This document shows, piece by piece, positions 54,255-62,765 of a stretch of DNA of 64,000 nt. A program made the position numbers and the translations under genes. This stretch comes from Halomonas urmiana (lineage in GTDB: Bacteria > Pseudomonadota > Gammaproteobacteria > Pseudomonadales > Halomonadaceae), in assembly GCF_005780185.1 (NCBI RefSeq), contig NZ_VBUI01000002.1, positions 162,219 through 226,218 of the forward strand, given 5' to 3'. Below the pieces are notes generated by a model, which searched no databases, had not been told where the DNA came from, and was given only the letters and a program-made list of their open reading frames with translations. Every line of letters starts with the position of its first letter. Position 1 is the stretch's first letter.

Positions 54255-55976
54255 ATGCTCAAGCGCTACCTCCCGATCCTCACCTGGCTACCCCACTACA
54301 CCCGCCGCCTGGCCGGCGCCGATCTGCTCGCCGGCGTGATCGTCAGCATCATGGTGATTCCCCAGTCGCTGGCCTATGCCCTGCTCGCGGGGCTGCCCGC
54401 GGTGGTCGGCCTGTATGCCAGCATCCTGCCCCTGTTGGCCTATACGCTGCTCGGCACCAGCCGCACCCTGGCCGTGGGGCCGGTGGCGATCATCGCCCTG
54501 ATGACCGGGGCGGCCCTCTCGGGCGTGGCCACGCCAGGCACGCCCGAGTATCTCCAGGCGGCGCTGGTGCTGTCGCTGCTCTCGGGGCTGATGCTGACCG
54601 CCATGGGACTGCTGCGCCTGGGCTTCTTCGCCAACTTCCTGAGCCACCCGGTCATCGCCGGGTTTCTCTCGGCCTCGGCGGTGCTGATCGCCGCCAGCCA
54701 GGCGGCCCACCTGCTCGGCATCGAGGCCAGCGGCTTCACCGCCCTGGCCCTGGTGGCGAGTCTCGCCGGCGAGCTCGGCCAGACTCACGGGCCGACCCTG
54801 CTGATGGGCCTTGGCTGCCTGGCCTTCCTGGTGGGCATCCGCCAGTTCGGCAAGCGGGCCTTCATGGCGATGGGCCTGCCGGCGGGATTCGCCGCGCTGC
54901 TGACCCGCACGGGCCCGGTGATCGCGGTGATCGTGACCACGCTGCTCAGCTGGCAGCTGGAGCTGGCCGAGCGGGGTGTGGCGGTGATCGGGGCCGTGCC
55001 GGGCGGGCTGCCACCGTTGACCCTGCCACCACTGGAGGTGCCCCTGTGGCAGCGCCTGCTGGTCCCGGCGCTGCTGATCAGCGTGGTCGGCTTCGTCGAG
55101 TCGATCTCCATGGCCCAGATGCTCGCCGCCAAGCGCCGCGAGCGGATCTCGCCCAATCAGGAGCTGGTGGGCCTGGGCGGCGCCAACGTCGCGGCCGCCT
55201 TCACCGGCGGCATGCCGGTCACCGGGGGGCTGTCACGCACGGTGATCAACTTCGAGTCCGGGGCGCGCACCCCCATGGCGGGGCTCTTCGCGGCGCTGGG
55301 CATCGCGGCGGTCACCCTGGCCCTGACCCCGCTGCTCCACCACCTGCCCATCGCCACGCTGGCCGCGACCATCACCGTCTCCATCCTGACCCTGGTGGAC
55401 ATCCCCCTGGTGCGCCAGACCTGGCGCTACTCGCGCAGCGACTTCTCGGCCATGGCGGTGACCATCGCACTGACCCTGGTGGAGGGCGTGGAGGCCGGCA
55501 TCATCTCGGGGGTGGCGCTCTCCATCGGGCTCTTCCTCTACCGCACCAGCCGCCCACACAGCGCGCTGGTGGGGCGTATCGAGGGCACCGAGCACTTTCG
55601 CAGCGTGCATCGCCACCAGACCGAGACCGTCAGCCACCTGGCCATGCTGCGCATCGACGAGAGCCTCTACTTCGCCAACGCCCGCTACCTCGAGGACACC
55701 CTCTACGCCCTGGTGGCGAGCCGCCCCGAGCTCGACCACGTGGTGCTGATCTGCTCGGCGGTCAACCTGATCGACGCCTCGGCCCTGGAGAGCCTCGAGG
55801 CGATCAACGCCCGGCTCCAGGACTCCTCGGTCACCCTGCACCTCGCCGAGGTCAAGGGGCCGGTGATGGACCGGCTCAAGCACAGCGACTTCCTCGACGA
55901 CCTGACCGGCCGGGTGTTCCTCAGCACCTATGCGGCCTGGGTCGAGCTCAAGCGCCAGTCGGACGAGGCTCGCTGA
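54255..55976 (+). CDS. SulP family anion transporter with STAS domain
   Basis: A 573-residue secondary transporter. The N-terminal part has the SulP opening (LPHYTRRLAGADLLAGVIVS; IPQSLAYALLAGLP) and 12-14 helices, including NLLG-like GLGGANVAAAFTGGMPVTGG. A cytoplasmic STAS domain occupies about 440-560 (VVLICSAVNLIDASALESLE). Substrates in the family are sulfate, bicarbonate or dicarboxylates; the place beside metY is suggestive of sulfate but not decisive. ATG 54255 matches the common family start. Confidence 0.9.
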   Translation: MLKRYLPILTWLPHYTRRLAGADLLAGVIVSIMVIPQSLAYALLAGLPAVVGLYASILPLLAYTLLGTSRTLAVGPVAIIALMTGAALSGVATPGTPEYLQAALVLSLLSGLMLTAMGLLRLGFFANFLSHPVIAGFLSASAVLIAASQAAHLLGIEASGFTALALVASLAGELGQTHGPTLLMGLGCLAFLVGIRQFGKRAFMAMGLPAGFAALLTRTGPVIAVIVTTLLSWQLELAERGVAVIGAVPGGLPPLTLPPLEVPLWQRLLVPALLISVVGFVESISMAQMLAAKRRERISPNQELVGLGGANVAAAFTGGMPVTGGLSRTVINFESGARTPMAGLFAALGIAAVTLALTPLLHHLPIATLAATITVSILTLVDIPLVRQTWRYSRSDFSAMAVTIALTLVEGVEAGIISGVALSIGLFLYRTSRPHSALVGRIEGTEHFRSVHRHQTETVSHLAMLRIDESLYFANARYLEDTLYALVASRPELDHVVLICSAVNLIDASALESLEAINARLQDSSVTLHLAEVKGPVMDRLKHSDFLDDLTGRVFLSTYAAWVELKRQSDEAR

Positions 55977-56070
55977 AGGGTGCGCGTATCAACAGATCAC
56001 CCGGTGACGCGAGTGTCGATGGCTTGACGGTCGCGATGCATCGGCCATGACAGCAGCAAGCACACGAAAA

Positions 56071-56099
56071 GGCCCCGCTCCCTGGCCGGGAGCGGGGCC
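56071..56099. terminator. Bidirectional terminator between the SulP gene and the fasciclin pseudogene
   Basis: A perfect 12-bp stem (GGCCCCGCTCCC / GGGAGCGGGGCC) with loop TGGCC is preceded by AAAA (giving TTTT on the minus strand) and followed by AAACATTGTTT. It can end transcripts from both convergent sides. Confidence 0.82.
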
Positions 56100-56118
56100 A
56101 AACATTGTTTATCGCGTG

Positions 56119-56427
56119 TCAGGGCATCAACACGCCATCGATGACGTGAATGACCCCGTTGGACCGGGCCACATCCACCAGGATGATGTTGGCCGAATTG
56201 CCGTTGGCATCCATGACGCTGAGGTTGTTGCCGTTTCGCATCACGCTCAAGCGCTCGCCCTGCACCGTCTCGAAACTGGCCGCCCCCTCGCGCTCCATGA
56301 CCGCGTCCTGCAGCGCCTCTCGACTCATGCTGCCGGGCACCACGTGATAGGTCAGCACCTCCTGGTAACGCTCCTGCGCCCCCCTGTCATACGGACCAGT
56401 TGCCCGTGCAGCGCACTTGTCCGCTGA
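56119..56427 (-). pseudogene. Fasciclin (FAS1) domain gene, 5'-truncated
   Basis: The frame encodes the C-terminal half of a fasciclin domain: EVLTYHVVPGS, then SFETVQGERLSVMRN, and the final VDVARSNGVIHVIDGVLMP. Upstream, at higher coordinates, the frame continues for about 23 unrelated codons to a stop (56428-56430) with no start, signal peptide or first half of the domain. GTG at 56358 could initiate a 79-residue fragment, but that would not fold as FAS1. It looks like the remains of an exported adhesion-type protein gene. Confidence 0.75.
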
Positions 56428-56696
56428 TCAGGACACCGTCTTATCGTCGGCTCAGGCACTAGACATTGGTCGCACATCGAGCCTCTAAGGGCCCTGCTTG
56501 CGGGCATGGAAGTGTTGAAATTGACTTTTAATTCATGTCATTGCGACAACTATTCCGCCAAGCGGACAGGGTGGTAAAGCCGCACCAACGAACAGGCGTT
56601 GACACCCTTGTGCCGGCTTCCCTAGTATCGAGATGAAAGCGGAACTTAATACCGCATAGCAAAACAACCAGCATCACCATGATTCAGGAGTCCTTC
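56428..56696. promoter_or_regulatory. Control region upstream of the TAXI TRAP transporter genes
   Basis: No gene is seen. The region has a good sigma-70 promoter: TTGACA (56599-56604), 18-bp spacer, TAGTAT (56623-56628). An operator-like sequence AAGCGGAACTTAATACCGCA lies at 56637-56656, directly over the expected transcription start. A related palindrome TTCCGCCAAGCGGAC lies upstream at 56553-56567. A repressor bound over the start site would block transcription. Confidence 0.75.
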
Positions 56697-57860
56697 ATGC
56701 GCCAGCTCGCCCGCCATCTCGCCATTGCCTCTCTCCCGCTCTCGATGCTCGCGGTCGCCGCCAGCCAGGCGAGCGGCGACGTGGCACTACCCAGCACCAT
56801 GGCGTGGACCGCCTACGGCACCAATTCCAGCGGTTATGCCCAGGCCGTGGCCATCGGTGGCATGCTGCAGGAACACTACGACACCTCGGTGCGCATCCTG
56901 CCCGGCGACAACGATGTCTCGCGCATGACCCCGCTCAAGCAGGGACGCGTCAACCTCTGTGCCTGCGGCATCTCCAGCTACTATGGCGCCGAAGGCGTGA
57001 TGATGTTCGCCCACCCCGACTGGGGCCCCCAGCCGCTGCGGGTGATCACTACCTCCACCGCCTCCTTCGGCCTGTCCCTGGCGGTGGCCGGCGACCTGGA
57101 TGTCGAGACCCCTGCCGACCTCAAGGGCAAGCGCGTTGCCTACATTCGCGGCGACGACGCCCTGAACAAGGGCACCGAGGCCTACCTGGCCTTCGGTGGC
57201 CTGACCTGGGACGACGTGGAGCGGGTCGACTACCCTGGCTACGGCCGCTCCTTCGACGGCATCATCGCCGGCAACGTCGACGCCTCCTTCACCACCACGG
57301 TCACCCCTCCTGCCCAGCAGCTCGCCAGCAGCCCGCGGGGTATCAGCTGGCCGGTACTCGATCCGGACAATACCGAAGGCTGGGAGCGCATGAAGGCGAT
57401 CGCGCCCTATTTCCGCCCCCATGAGGTCACCTCCGGTGCCGGCGGCATCAGTGCCGACAACCCGCTGCCGAGCGCCAGCTATCCCTACCCCATCGTGGTC
57501 GCCAATCAGGACCTCGACGACCAGGTCGCCTACGGGTTGATCAAGGCCCTTCAGGACAACTACGACGACTACAAGGACTCGGCACCGGGCGCGGCGGGCT
57601 ATGCGCTGGAGTACCAGGACCTGGAGTGGGTGATTCCCTTCCACGACGCCGTGGTGGAGTACTACGAGGAGGTCGGTGTCTGGACCGAGGAGATGCAGGC
57701 ACACCAGGAATCCCTGGTCGAGCGCCAGGCTTTGCTGCTCGAGACCTGGAACGCCTTCATCGACGGTGCCCCCGACGACGAGGATGCCTTCCGCGAGGCC
57801 TGGATGACCGCACGCGCCGAGGCCCTGCGTGACGCGGGTTTCGACCCCGTCTTCGAGTGA
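56697..57860 (+). CDS. TAXI-type TRAP transporter substrate-binding protein
   Basis: A 387-residue periplasmic receptor with a signal peptide (residues 1-27, ASQASGD cleavage region). It belongs to the TAXI class (WTAYGTNSSGYAQAVAIGGM; ETPADLKGKRVAYIRGDDAL; AGNVDASFTTTVTPP). Binding proteins of this class capture organic acids for a Na+-driven fused permease, which is encoded next. ATG 56697 follows AGGAG at 6 bp; the earlier ATG at 56679 overlaps that site. The substrate is unknown. Confidence 0.92.
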   Translation: MRQLARHLAIASLPLSMLAVAASQASGDVALPSTMAWTAYGTNSSGYAQAVAIGGMLQEHYDTSVRILPGDNDVSRMTPLKQGRVNLCACGISSYYGAEGVMMFAHPDWGPQPLRVITTSTASFGLSLAVAGDLDVETPADLKGKRVAYIRGDDALNKGTEAYLAFGGLTWDDVERVDYPGYGRSFDGIIAGNVDASFTTTVTPPAQQLASSPRGISWPVLDPDNTEGWERMKAIAPYFRPHEVTSGAGGISADNPLPSASYPYPIVVANQDLDDQVAYGLIKALQDNYDDYKDSAPGAAGYALEYQDLEWVIPFHDAVVEYYEEVGVWTEEMQAHQESLVERQALLLETWNAFIDGAPDDEDAFREAWMTARAEALRDAGFDPVFE

Positions 57861-57869
57861 TCCCCCAGC

Positions 57870-57889
57870 GGGGCGGCTCGGGCCGCCCC
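57870..57889 (+). terminator. Intercistronic hairpin between TRAP binding protein and permease genes
   Basis: GGGGCGGC pairs with GCCGCCCC around TCGG, 9 bp after the binding-protein gene. There is no T tract, so it probably protects the 3' end of the upstream message or partly attenuates, giving more receptor than permease. Confidence 0.6.
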
Positions 57890-57918
57890 CCTCCTTCCTG
57901 AACGCCCTGGACCCCGAT

Positions 57919-59931
57919 ATGACCAAAGCGAACACACAAGACAGCTCTGCGCAGCAGGCCAGGGAACAGATCAGCCAGGCTCGACGGCTGCCGCCCGGCC
58001 TGGCATGGATTCCAGGAGCCGTCACGGTCGTGCTGCTGCTGATGACCCTGGACTACCTGTTCAATCTCGGCTGGCTGAACATCGTCACGGGCCTCGAAAC
58101 CCAATTCTACTATGCGGTAGTGGCCCTGCTGTTGCCGCTGGTCTATCTGCTCTGGTCGTTCCGGGCCTCGGCCCGGCAGGCCACCATTCCCTGGTACGAC
58201 TACCTGCTCAGCGCCGTAACGTTGCTCATCGGCGGCTATTTCGTCTATAACGCCGACGCCATCCTCGAGCGCGGTTGGGCCTTCGCCGCGCCGGACACCG
58301 CCATTTGGGCCAGCTACGCCTACTGGCTGCTGATCATCGAAGCCGCCAGGCGCGCCGGCGGCTGGCCCATCGCCGTGATCGTCACCGCCTTCTCGCTCTA
58401 TCCGCTGGTCGCCGACGTCATGCCGGGGCCGATCCAGGCCTTCCCCTCTTCCCTCGAGGAGACGGCCATGTACCACACCATGAGCACCGAGAGCATCATG
58501 GGCGTGCCGCTGCAGGCCTTCGCCGGCCTGGTGATCGGCTTTCTGGTGTTCGGGGTGGTGCTGCAGAAGAGTGGCGGCGGCAAGTTCTTCATCAACCTGG
58601 CCTTCGCCCTGCTGGGTCACGTCCGGGGTGGTCCGGCCAAGGTGTCGATCTTCTCCAGTGGCCTGATGGGCTCGATGAGCGGCAGCGTGATCAGCAACGT
58701 GCTGACCACCGGGGTACTCTCGATTCCCGCCATGCGCCGCATCGGCATGGGGCGCTCCTTCGCCGGCGGCGTCGAGGCCTGCGCCTCCACCGGCGGCGTC
58801 TTGATGCCCCCCGTCATGGGCGCCACCGCCTTCGTCATGGCCATGTTCCTCGACGTGCCCTATGCCAGCGTGGCACTGGCCGCGGTGATCCCCTCGGTCC
58901 TCTACTTCCTGGGCCTGTTCATCCAGATCGATGCCTATGCCGCCCGGAACGAGATCAAGGGGCTACCCAGCGCGGAACTGCCCTCGCTGAAGGCCACCCT
59001 CAAGGAGGGCTGGTACTTCATCTTCGTCTTCGCCCTGCTGGTGTGGATGCTGCTGGTCATGCAACGCGAGGCCGTCGCACCCTTCTATGCCACCGCCCTG
59101 CTGCTGGTGCTCAACCAGCTCTCCAAGCACAACCGCTGGCGGTGGACGGATGTGGGCGAGACGCTATCGGGAGCCGCCAGGTTGTTCGCCGAGCTGATCG
59201 CCATCCTCGCCGGGGTCGGCATGCTGGTGGGCTCGCTGTCGATGACCGGCCTGTCCGGCACCATCGCCAACGACTTCATCCATCTGGCGGGGGGCAGCGT
59301 GCCGCTGCTGCTGATCATGGGCGCCCTGACCAGCTTCGTACTGGGCATCGGCATGACCGTGACCGCCGCCTACATCTTCCTGGCCGTGGCCCTGGCGCCG
59401 GCCCTGATCCAGGGCGGCGGCCTCGATCCCATGGCCGTGCACATGTTCATTCTCTACTGGGGGATGCTCAGCTTCATCACCCCGCCGGTGGCGCTGGGCG
59501 CCTTCGCCGCCGCCACCGTCGCCGGGGCTCGGCCGATGGCAACCGGCCTGCAGGCCATGCGACTAGGCAGCGTGATCTACTTCATTCCCTTCCTGTTCGT
59601 GCTCAATCCGGCGCTGATCATGCAGGGCGCGCCGCTGCAGATCCTGCTGGTGTTCGTCCAGGCCCTGGTGGGCATCGTGCTGTTCGCCTCGGCCATGCAG
59701 GGCTACCTGATCGGCGTGGGCCGATTGGGTCATGGTGTTATCCAGGAGGCGGTGATCCGTGCCCTGGTGCTGCTCTCGGGCCTAACCCTGGCCCTGCCCG
59801 GAGGCGGCATGGTCCCGCTGACTCAGCTCGAACTGCTCGGCATCTCGCTGGCCACCCTGGTGCCAGGCGTGCTGCTGGCCAAATGGAGCCAGCACCATGC
59901 CCCCAAGGGGTCGGTGCACACCGGTCACTAA
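57919..59931 (+). CDS. TRAP transporter fused permease (TAXI type, small and large subunits joined)
   Basis: A 670-residue membrane protein with about 17-18 helices. The first part (to about residue 160) corresponds to the small DctQ-like subunit and the rest to the DctM-like subunit, with marker segments GSMSGSVISNVLTTG, GGVEACASTGGVLMPPVMGA (20 residues) and ITPPVALGAFAAATVAGA. It imports the acid bound by the upstream receptor, usually driven by Na+. ATG 57919 is chosen (MTKANTQDSS); the longer frame overlaps the intercistronic hairpin. Confidence 0.93.
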   Translation: MTKANTQDSSAQQAREQISQARRLPPGLAWIPGAVTVVLLLMTLDYLFNLGWLNIVTGLETQFYYAVVALLLPLVYLLWSFRASARQATIPWYDYLLSAVTLLIGGYFVYNADAILERGWAFAAPDTAIWASYAYWLLIIEAARRAGGWPIAVIVTAFSLYPLVADVMPGPIQAFPSSLEETAMYHTMSTESIMGVPLQAFAGLVIGFLVFGVVLQKSGGGKFFINLAFALLGHVRGGPAKVSIFSSGLMGSMSGSVISNVLTTGVLSIPAMRRIGMGRSFAGGVEACASTGGVLMPPVMGATAFVMAMFLDVPYASVALAAVIPSVLYFLGLFIQIDAYAARNEIKGLPSAELPSLKATLKEGWYFIFVFALLVWMLLVMQREAVAPFYATALLLVLNQLSKHNRWRWTDVGETLSGAARLFAELIAILAGVGMLVGSLSMTGLSGTIANDFIHLAGGSVPLLLIMGALTSFVLGIGMTVTAAYIFLAVALAPALIQGGGLDPMAVHMFILYWGMLSFITPPVALGAFAAATVAGARPMATGLQAMRLGSVIYFIPFLFVLNPALIMQGAPLQILLVFVQALVGIVLFASAMQGYLIGVGRLGHGVIQEAVIRALVLLSGLTLALPGGGMVPLTQLELLGISLATLVPGVLLAKWSQHHAPKGSVHTGH

Positions 59932-59951
59932 CCCCGCCTGTTGCGTGTTTC

Positions 59952-59976
59952 GGCCGCCCAGGGGCGGCCTTCTTTT
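59952..59976 (+). terminator. Terminator of the TRAP transporter genes
   Basis: GGCCGCC pairs with GGCGGCC around a four-base loop, followed by TTCTTTT. It lies 20 bp after the permease gene and separates it from the beta-oxidation genes. Confidence 0.85.
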
Positions 59977-59989
59977 GCACGGTTTCTCT

Positions 59990-60009
59990 AAGCGGAACTT
60001 TATTTCGCA
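59990..60009 (+). promoter_or_regulatory. Operator-like sequence upstream of the beta-oxidation genes
   Basis: AAGCGGAACTTTATTTCGCA matches the operator-like box at 56637-56656 at 17 of 20 positions. Both share the imperfect dyad GCGGAA...CGC. A candidate promoter (TTGACC 60014-60019, 17 bp, CATCAT) follows directly, and further related half-sites (TTCCGAAAT at 60052, CGCATAGCGG at 60076) lie downstream. An IclR-type regulator would fit but none is in the window. Confidence 0.68.
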
Positions 60010-60101
60010 AAACTTGACCCCATCAGGGAATCGCGACATCATGCGAAGATGTTCCGAAATACAAACAACATATATCGCATAGCGGACGAGAGAGGATAAG
60101 C

Positions 60102-61541
60102 ATGACAGCCTGTGTCCATTATCAACGCCATGACGACATCGGCGTGATCCGCATCGACAACCCACCCGTCAACGCCCTCGGCCATGCCGTGCGCAGCGGC
60201 CTGCTCGACGCACTCGACCAGGGCCTGAATGATGACGGCGCACGCGCCCTGGTGCTGATGGCCAACGGCCGCACCTTCATTGCCGGCGCCGATATCCGCG
60301 AGTTCGGCCAGCCTCCCCGGCAGCCAATCCTGCCGGAGGTCGTCGCACGCCTCGAGGCCAGCACCAAGCCCCTGGTGGCGGTCCTGCACGGCACCGCCCT
60401 GGGCGGCGGCCTCGAGGTGGCACTGGGCTGCCACTACCGTGTGGCCCTGCCGGGCACCAGGGTCGGCCTGCCCGAGGTCAATCTCGGCCTGCTGCCCGGT
60501 GCCGGCGGCACCCAGCGGCTGCCCCGCCTGGTCGGTGTGGACAGCGCCCTGGAACTGATCACCAGCGGGCGTTTCGTACCCGCCGATGAGGCACTTTCGC
60601 TGGGCATCATCGATGCCATTGACGCGACCGATGCCCCGCTCGATGCCGGTCTCGGTGCCGCCCACGCCATCTTGGAAGGCCAGCGCACCGCCCGCCTGAC
60701 CGGCGAGCTGCGCGCGCCCGCCGCCGACCCCGGGGCTATCGCCCGCCATCGGGCCCGGCTCGAGGCCGAGGTACCCGAACTCTTCTCGCCATTCCGCTGC
60801 ATCGAGGCCGTCGCGGCCAGCTCCGAAGACGGCCTGGCCGAGGGGCTGCGCCGCGAACGCGAGCTGTTCCTAGCCTGCATGGACTCCCCCCAGCGGGCCG
60901 GGCTGATCCACGCCTTCTTCGCCGCCCGCGCCCCCCACCGGGTGCCCGATGCCGGTGAGTCCCCGGCGCTGTCGCGCCTCGCGCTGCTCGGCGAGCATCC
61001 GCTCTTCGAGCGCCTCAGGGACAATGCCGGGCGCACCGACATCGAGCTGACCGACCGGCCGGACGACTCGACACAGGCCTGCCTGATCGCCTCCGACGAC
61101 GCGGCCCCCGCTTGCCCGGCGACTTGCCTGCGTATCGCCCTGCAGCCGGCCGATGCTGACGGCCAGCCGGATGACCTGAACGCGGAGCTGGTCCTTGTCA
61201 CGCCGCCGCAGGGCGCGCTGGTGGAACTGGTCGCCATTCGCGCCAGCGCCGAGCAGCAGCAGGCCGCAGCCGCGGCCCTCAAGGCCCTGCGCCAAGCCGT
61301 GGTAGTGAGCCGCCGCGACAGCCTGCTCGCCGCGTTGTACCGGGCGGCGGACGCCTCGCCTGACGACCGGTGCACCGCCATGGAGGCGGCCAGCCTGGCC
61401 CTCGCCGAGCAGGGGCGCTGCTACCGCACCAGCGATATCGACCTGTTGGCCGTCGAGGCCCTGGGCTACCCACGTCACCTCGGCGGTCCCCATCGCCAGG
61501 CCACCCTCACCGCATCCGCCAGTTCGGAGACGTCCCCATGA
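60102..61541 (+). CDS. Enoyl-CoA hydratase with degenerate 3-hydroxyacyl-CoA dehydrogenase-like C-terminus
   Basis: A 479-residue protein. Residues 1-185 are a crotonase domain with the oxyanion segment AGADIREFG and both catalytic acids, Glu105 (GGGLEVALG) and Glu125 (GLPEVNLGLLPGAGGTQRL). Residues about 190-280 follow the FadJ/FadB linker (ending AFFAARAPHRVPD). Where the NAD-binding GxGxMG should begin, only a short unrecognisable stretch follows; a piece resembling the terminal dehydrogenase domain ends the protein (IDLLAVEALGYPRHLGGPHR). Hydratase activity is expected, dehydrogenase activity is not. It overlaps the next gene (ATGA). Confidence 0.88.
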   Translation: MTACVHYQRHDDIGVIRIDNPPVNALGHAVRSGLLDALDQGLNDDGARALVLMANGRTFIAGADIREFGQPPRQPILPEVVARLEASTKPLVAVLHGTALGGGLEVALGCHYRVALPGTRVGLPEVNLGLLPGAGGTQRLPRLVGVDSALELITSGRFVPADEALSLGIIDAIDATDAPLDAGLGAAHAILEGQRTARLTGELRAPAADPGAIARHRARLEAEVPELFSPFRCIEAVAASSEDGLAEGLRRERELFLACMDSPQRAGLIHAFFAARAPHRVPDAGESPALSRLALLGEHPLFERLRDNAGRTDIELTDRPDDSTQACLIASDDAAPACPATCLRIALQPADADGQPDDLNAELVLVTPPQGALVELVAIRASAEQQQAAAAALKALRQAVVVSRRDSLLAALYRAADASPDDRCTAMEAASLALAEQGRCYRTSDIDLLAVEALGYPRHLGGPHRQATLTASASSETSP

Positions 61542-62734
61542 ACCTGACCTACAGTGCCGAGGAGCAGGCCTTCCGCCAGCAGGTACACGACTTCCTGGAC
61601 ACCGAGTTGCCCGACGACATCCGCGAGCGCGTGCGGCTGGGACGGCAACTCTCACCCGACGACCAGCTGCGCTGGCAGAATATTCTCAGTCAGCGCGGCT
61701 GGCTGGCGCCCAACTGGCCAGAGGAGCACGGCGGCCCCGGCTGGGGCCCCGTACAACGCCATATCTTCGAGGAGGCGTGCGCCGCTGCCCACGCCCCGAC
61801 CATCGTGCCCTTCGGCATCAACATGGTGGCTCCGGTGATCATGCGCTTCGGCAGCGAGGCCCAGAAGCGACACTACCTGCCGCGCATCCTCGCCAACCGC
61901 GATTGGTGGTGCCAGGGCTACTCCGAGCCCGGTGCCGGTTCCGACCTGGCCAGCCTCAAGACCCGCGCGGTACGCGATGGTGACCACTACATCGTCACCG
62001 GGCAGAAGACCTGGACCACCCTGGGGCAGCACGCCAACATGATGTTCTGCCTGGTGCGTACCGACCCCGACGCCAGGAAGCAGGCCGGCATCAGCTTCCT
62101 GCTGATCGACATGACGAGCCCCGGCATCACGGTACGCCCGATCATTACCCTGGAGGGCGCCCACGAGGTCAACGAGGTCTTCCTCGACGAGGTCCGCGTG
62201 CCGGTGGCCAACCGCATCGGCGAGGAGGGCCAGGGCTGGACCTGTGCCAAGTTCCTGCTCACCCATGAACGCACCGGCATCGCCGGGCTCGGCCACGCCA
62301 AGCAGGCGCTGCGCCATCTCAAGTCACTGGCCACACGGGTGCAGCACCGCGGCCGCCCACTCCTCGAGCTGGCCAGTTTCCGTCAGCGGGTGGTGAAGGC
62401 CGAGCTCGAGCTGATGGCCCTGGAGGTCACCAACCTGCGGGTCATCGCGGCGGCCCGGGACGGCGGTGTTCCGGGGGCGGAGAGTTCGCTGCTCAAGGTG
62501 CGCGGCTCGGAGCTTCGCCAGGAGCTCAGCGATTTGACCCGCCGCGCCCTGGGCCCGGCCGCACCGCCCTTCTTCCCTGACTTCCTCCACGGCGACGCCG
62601 AGCTCGATGACCCGGCCCGGGCCGAGAGCGCCGCGGGCGCCGCCCAGTACTTCAACCGCCGCAAGCTCTCTATCTATGGCGGCGCCAACGAGATCCAGAA
62701 GAGCATCGTCGCCAAAACAATTCTTGGCATGTAA
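61538..62734 (+). CDS. Acyl-CoA dehydrogenase (first of a pair)
   Basis: A 398-residue flavoprotein that desaturates an acyl-CoA. N-terminal helices, the FAD segment WWCQGYSEPGAGSDLASLKT and YIVTGQKTWTTLG, then the C-terminal helical domain ending in the typical KLSIYGGANEIQKSIVAKTI. The pattern is that of the FadE-type group acting on bulky or long side chains (sterol, terpenoid or aromatic acids). The ATG at 61538 overlaps the stop of the hydratase gene. It lies 31 bp before a second, dissimilar member. Confidence 0.92.
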   Translation: MNLTYSAEEQAFRQQVHDFLDTELPDDIRERVRLGRQLSPDDQLRWQNILSQRGWLAPNWPEEHGGPGWGPVQRHIFEEACAAAHAPTIVPFGINMVAPVIMRFGSEAQKRHYLPRILANRDWWCQGYSEPGAGSDLASLKTRAVRDGDHYIVTGQKTWTTLGQHANMMFCLVRTDPDARKQAGISFLLIDMTSPGITVRPIITLEGAHEVNEVFLDEVRVPVANRIGEEGQGWTCAKFLLTHERTGIAGLGHAKQALRHLKSLATRVQHRGRPLLELASFRQRVVKAELELMALEVTNLRVIAAARDGGVPGAESSLLKVRGSELRQELSDLTRRALGPAAPPFFPDFLHGDAELDDPARAESAAGAAQYFNRRKLSIYGGANEIQKSIVAKTILGM

Positions 62735-62765
62735 TAGCCGATCCTCGGCATGTAAGGAGCCGCCC

